Shown: positions 64,000 through 64,000 of the stretch, in pieces
How the letters are laid out: each line of letters opens with the position of its first letter
Position numbering within the stretch: position 1 is the stretch's first letter
Position numbers and translations under genes: made by a program
Source of the DNA: Deltaproteobacteria bacterium
GTDB taxonomy: Bacteria; Desulfobacterota; Desulfarculia; JACQYL01
Assembly (NCBI GenBank): GCA_016208165.1
Contig: JACQYL010000032.1
Location: 38,263 to 102,262, forward strand
DNA length: 64,000 bases
Direction: 5' to 3'
Notes under the pieces: generated by a model
Seen by the model: only the letters and a program-made list of their open reading frames with translations
The model's database searches: none
What the model was told of the DNA's origin: nothing

Positions 64000-64000
64000 G

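Noticed and set aside
1..64000. CRISPR arrays, rRNA operons, insertion sequences or prophage genes
   Set aside because: No regularly spaced repeats, rRNA sequence, transposase or phage-type frames were found.

Overview
The window reads as chromosomal DNA of a dissimilatory sulfate-reducing, probably syntrophic or fatty/aromatic/branched-acid-degrading deltaproteobacterium (Desulfobacterota). The evidence is a complete dsrABD operon, a complete dsrMKJOP operon preceded by an RsbRD-like gene, a tetraheme cytochrome c3, many ferredoxin-linked oxidoreductases, and a standard housekeeping block (rimP-nusA-ylxR-infB-DUF503-rbfA-nrnA-truB-rpsO-pnp). Genes are closely packed with frequent stop/start overlaps. 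UAG, UAA and UGA are all used as ordinary stops. The exact species cannot be named from sequence alone.

Region 1 (1-34.9 kb) is a catabolic island for acyl-CoA and 2-oxoacid chemistry. It opens with the C-terminal half of a thiamine-diphosphate (ThDP) enzyme, an SDR, a divergent thiolase and an enoyl-CoA hydratase on the plus strand. On the minus strand follow an AmiS/UreI-like channel, a porCDAB 2-oxoacid:ferredoxin oxidoreductase, a PaaG-like crotonase, an acyl-CoA ligase, an HMG-CoA-lyase-like enzyme, a biotin-dependent carboxyltransferase, a thiolase and a TetR regulator. A plus-strand pair encodes the gamma and beta subunits of a sodium-pumping decarboxylase. A second minus-strand group holds an SDR, MeaB, a two-subunit B12 mutase, a radical SAM/ferredoxin fusion, a small unknown protein and an intact paralogue of the first ThDP enzyme. 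The island ends with a CoA-transferase/GNAT fusion, iorAB and an FrhB-like protein. Together these suit activation of a carboxylic acid or ketone, carbon-skeleton rearrangement, thiolytic cleavage and electron transfer to ferredoxin.

Region 2 (35-50.8 kb) is housekeeping: holA, a YycJ-like hydrolase, an M16 peptidase, the pnp-to-rimP translation/RNA cluster, tRNA-Gly(CCC) and a membrane-anchored TPR protein.

Region 3 (51.2-64 kb) is the sulfite-reduction region. It has cytochrome c3, a ferredoxin with an Asp in place of one cluster ligand, dsrMKJOP, an RsbRD-like protein, a methyltransferase, dsrABD and a TPR protein. DsrMKJOP exchanges electrons between the membrane/periplasm and DsrAB, which reduces sulfite in the cytoplasm.

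The most striking observations are: (i) two conserved redox genes, iorA and dsrP, each carry one in-frame UAG with conserved sequence continuing directly after it; (ii) a radical SAM protein preceded by two [4Fe-4S] clusters and a plant-type [2Fe-2S] domain, in an operon with a ThDP enzyme and next to a B12 mutase; (iii) a duplicated TetR leader whose second copy has lost its gene; (iv) an inverted repeat around a TATAAT in the dsrAB upstream region.
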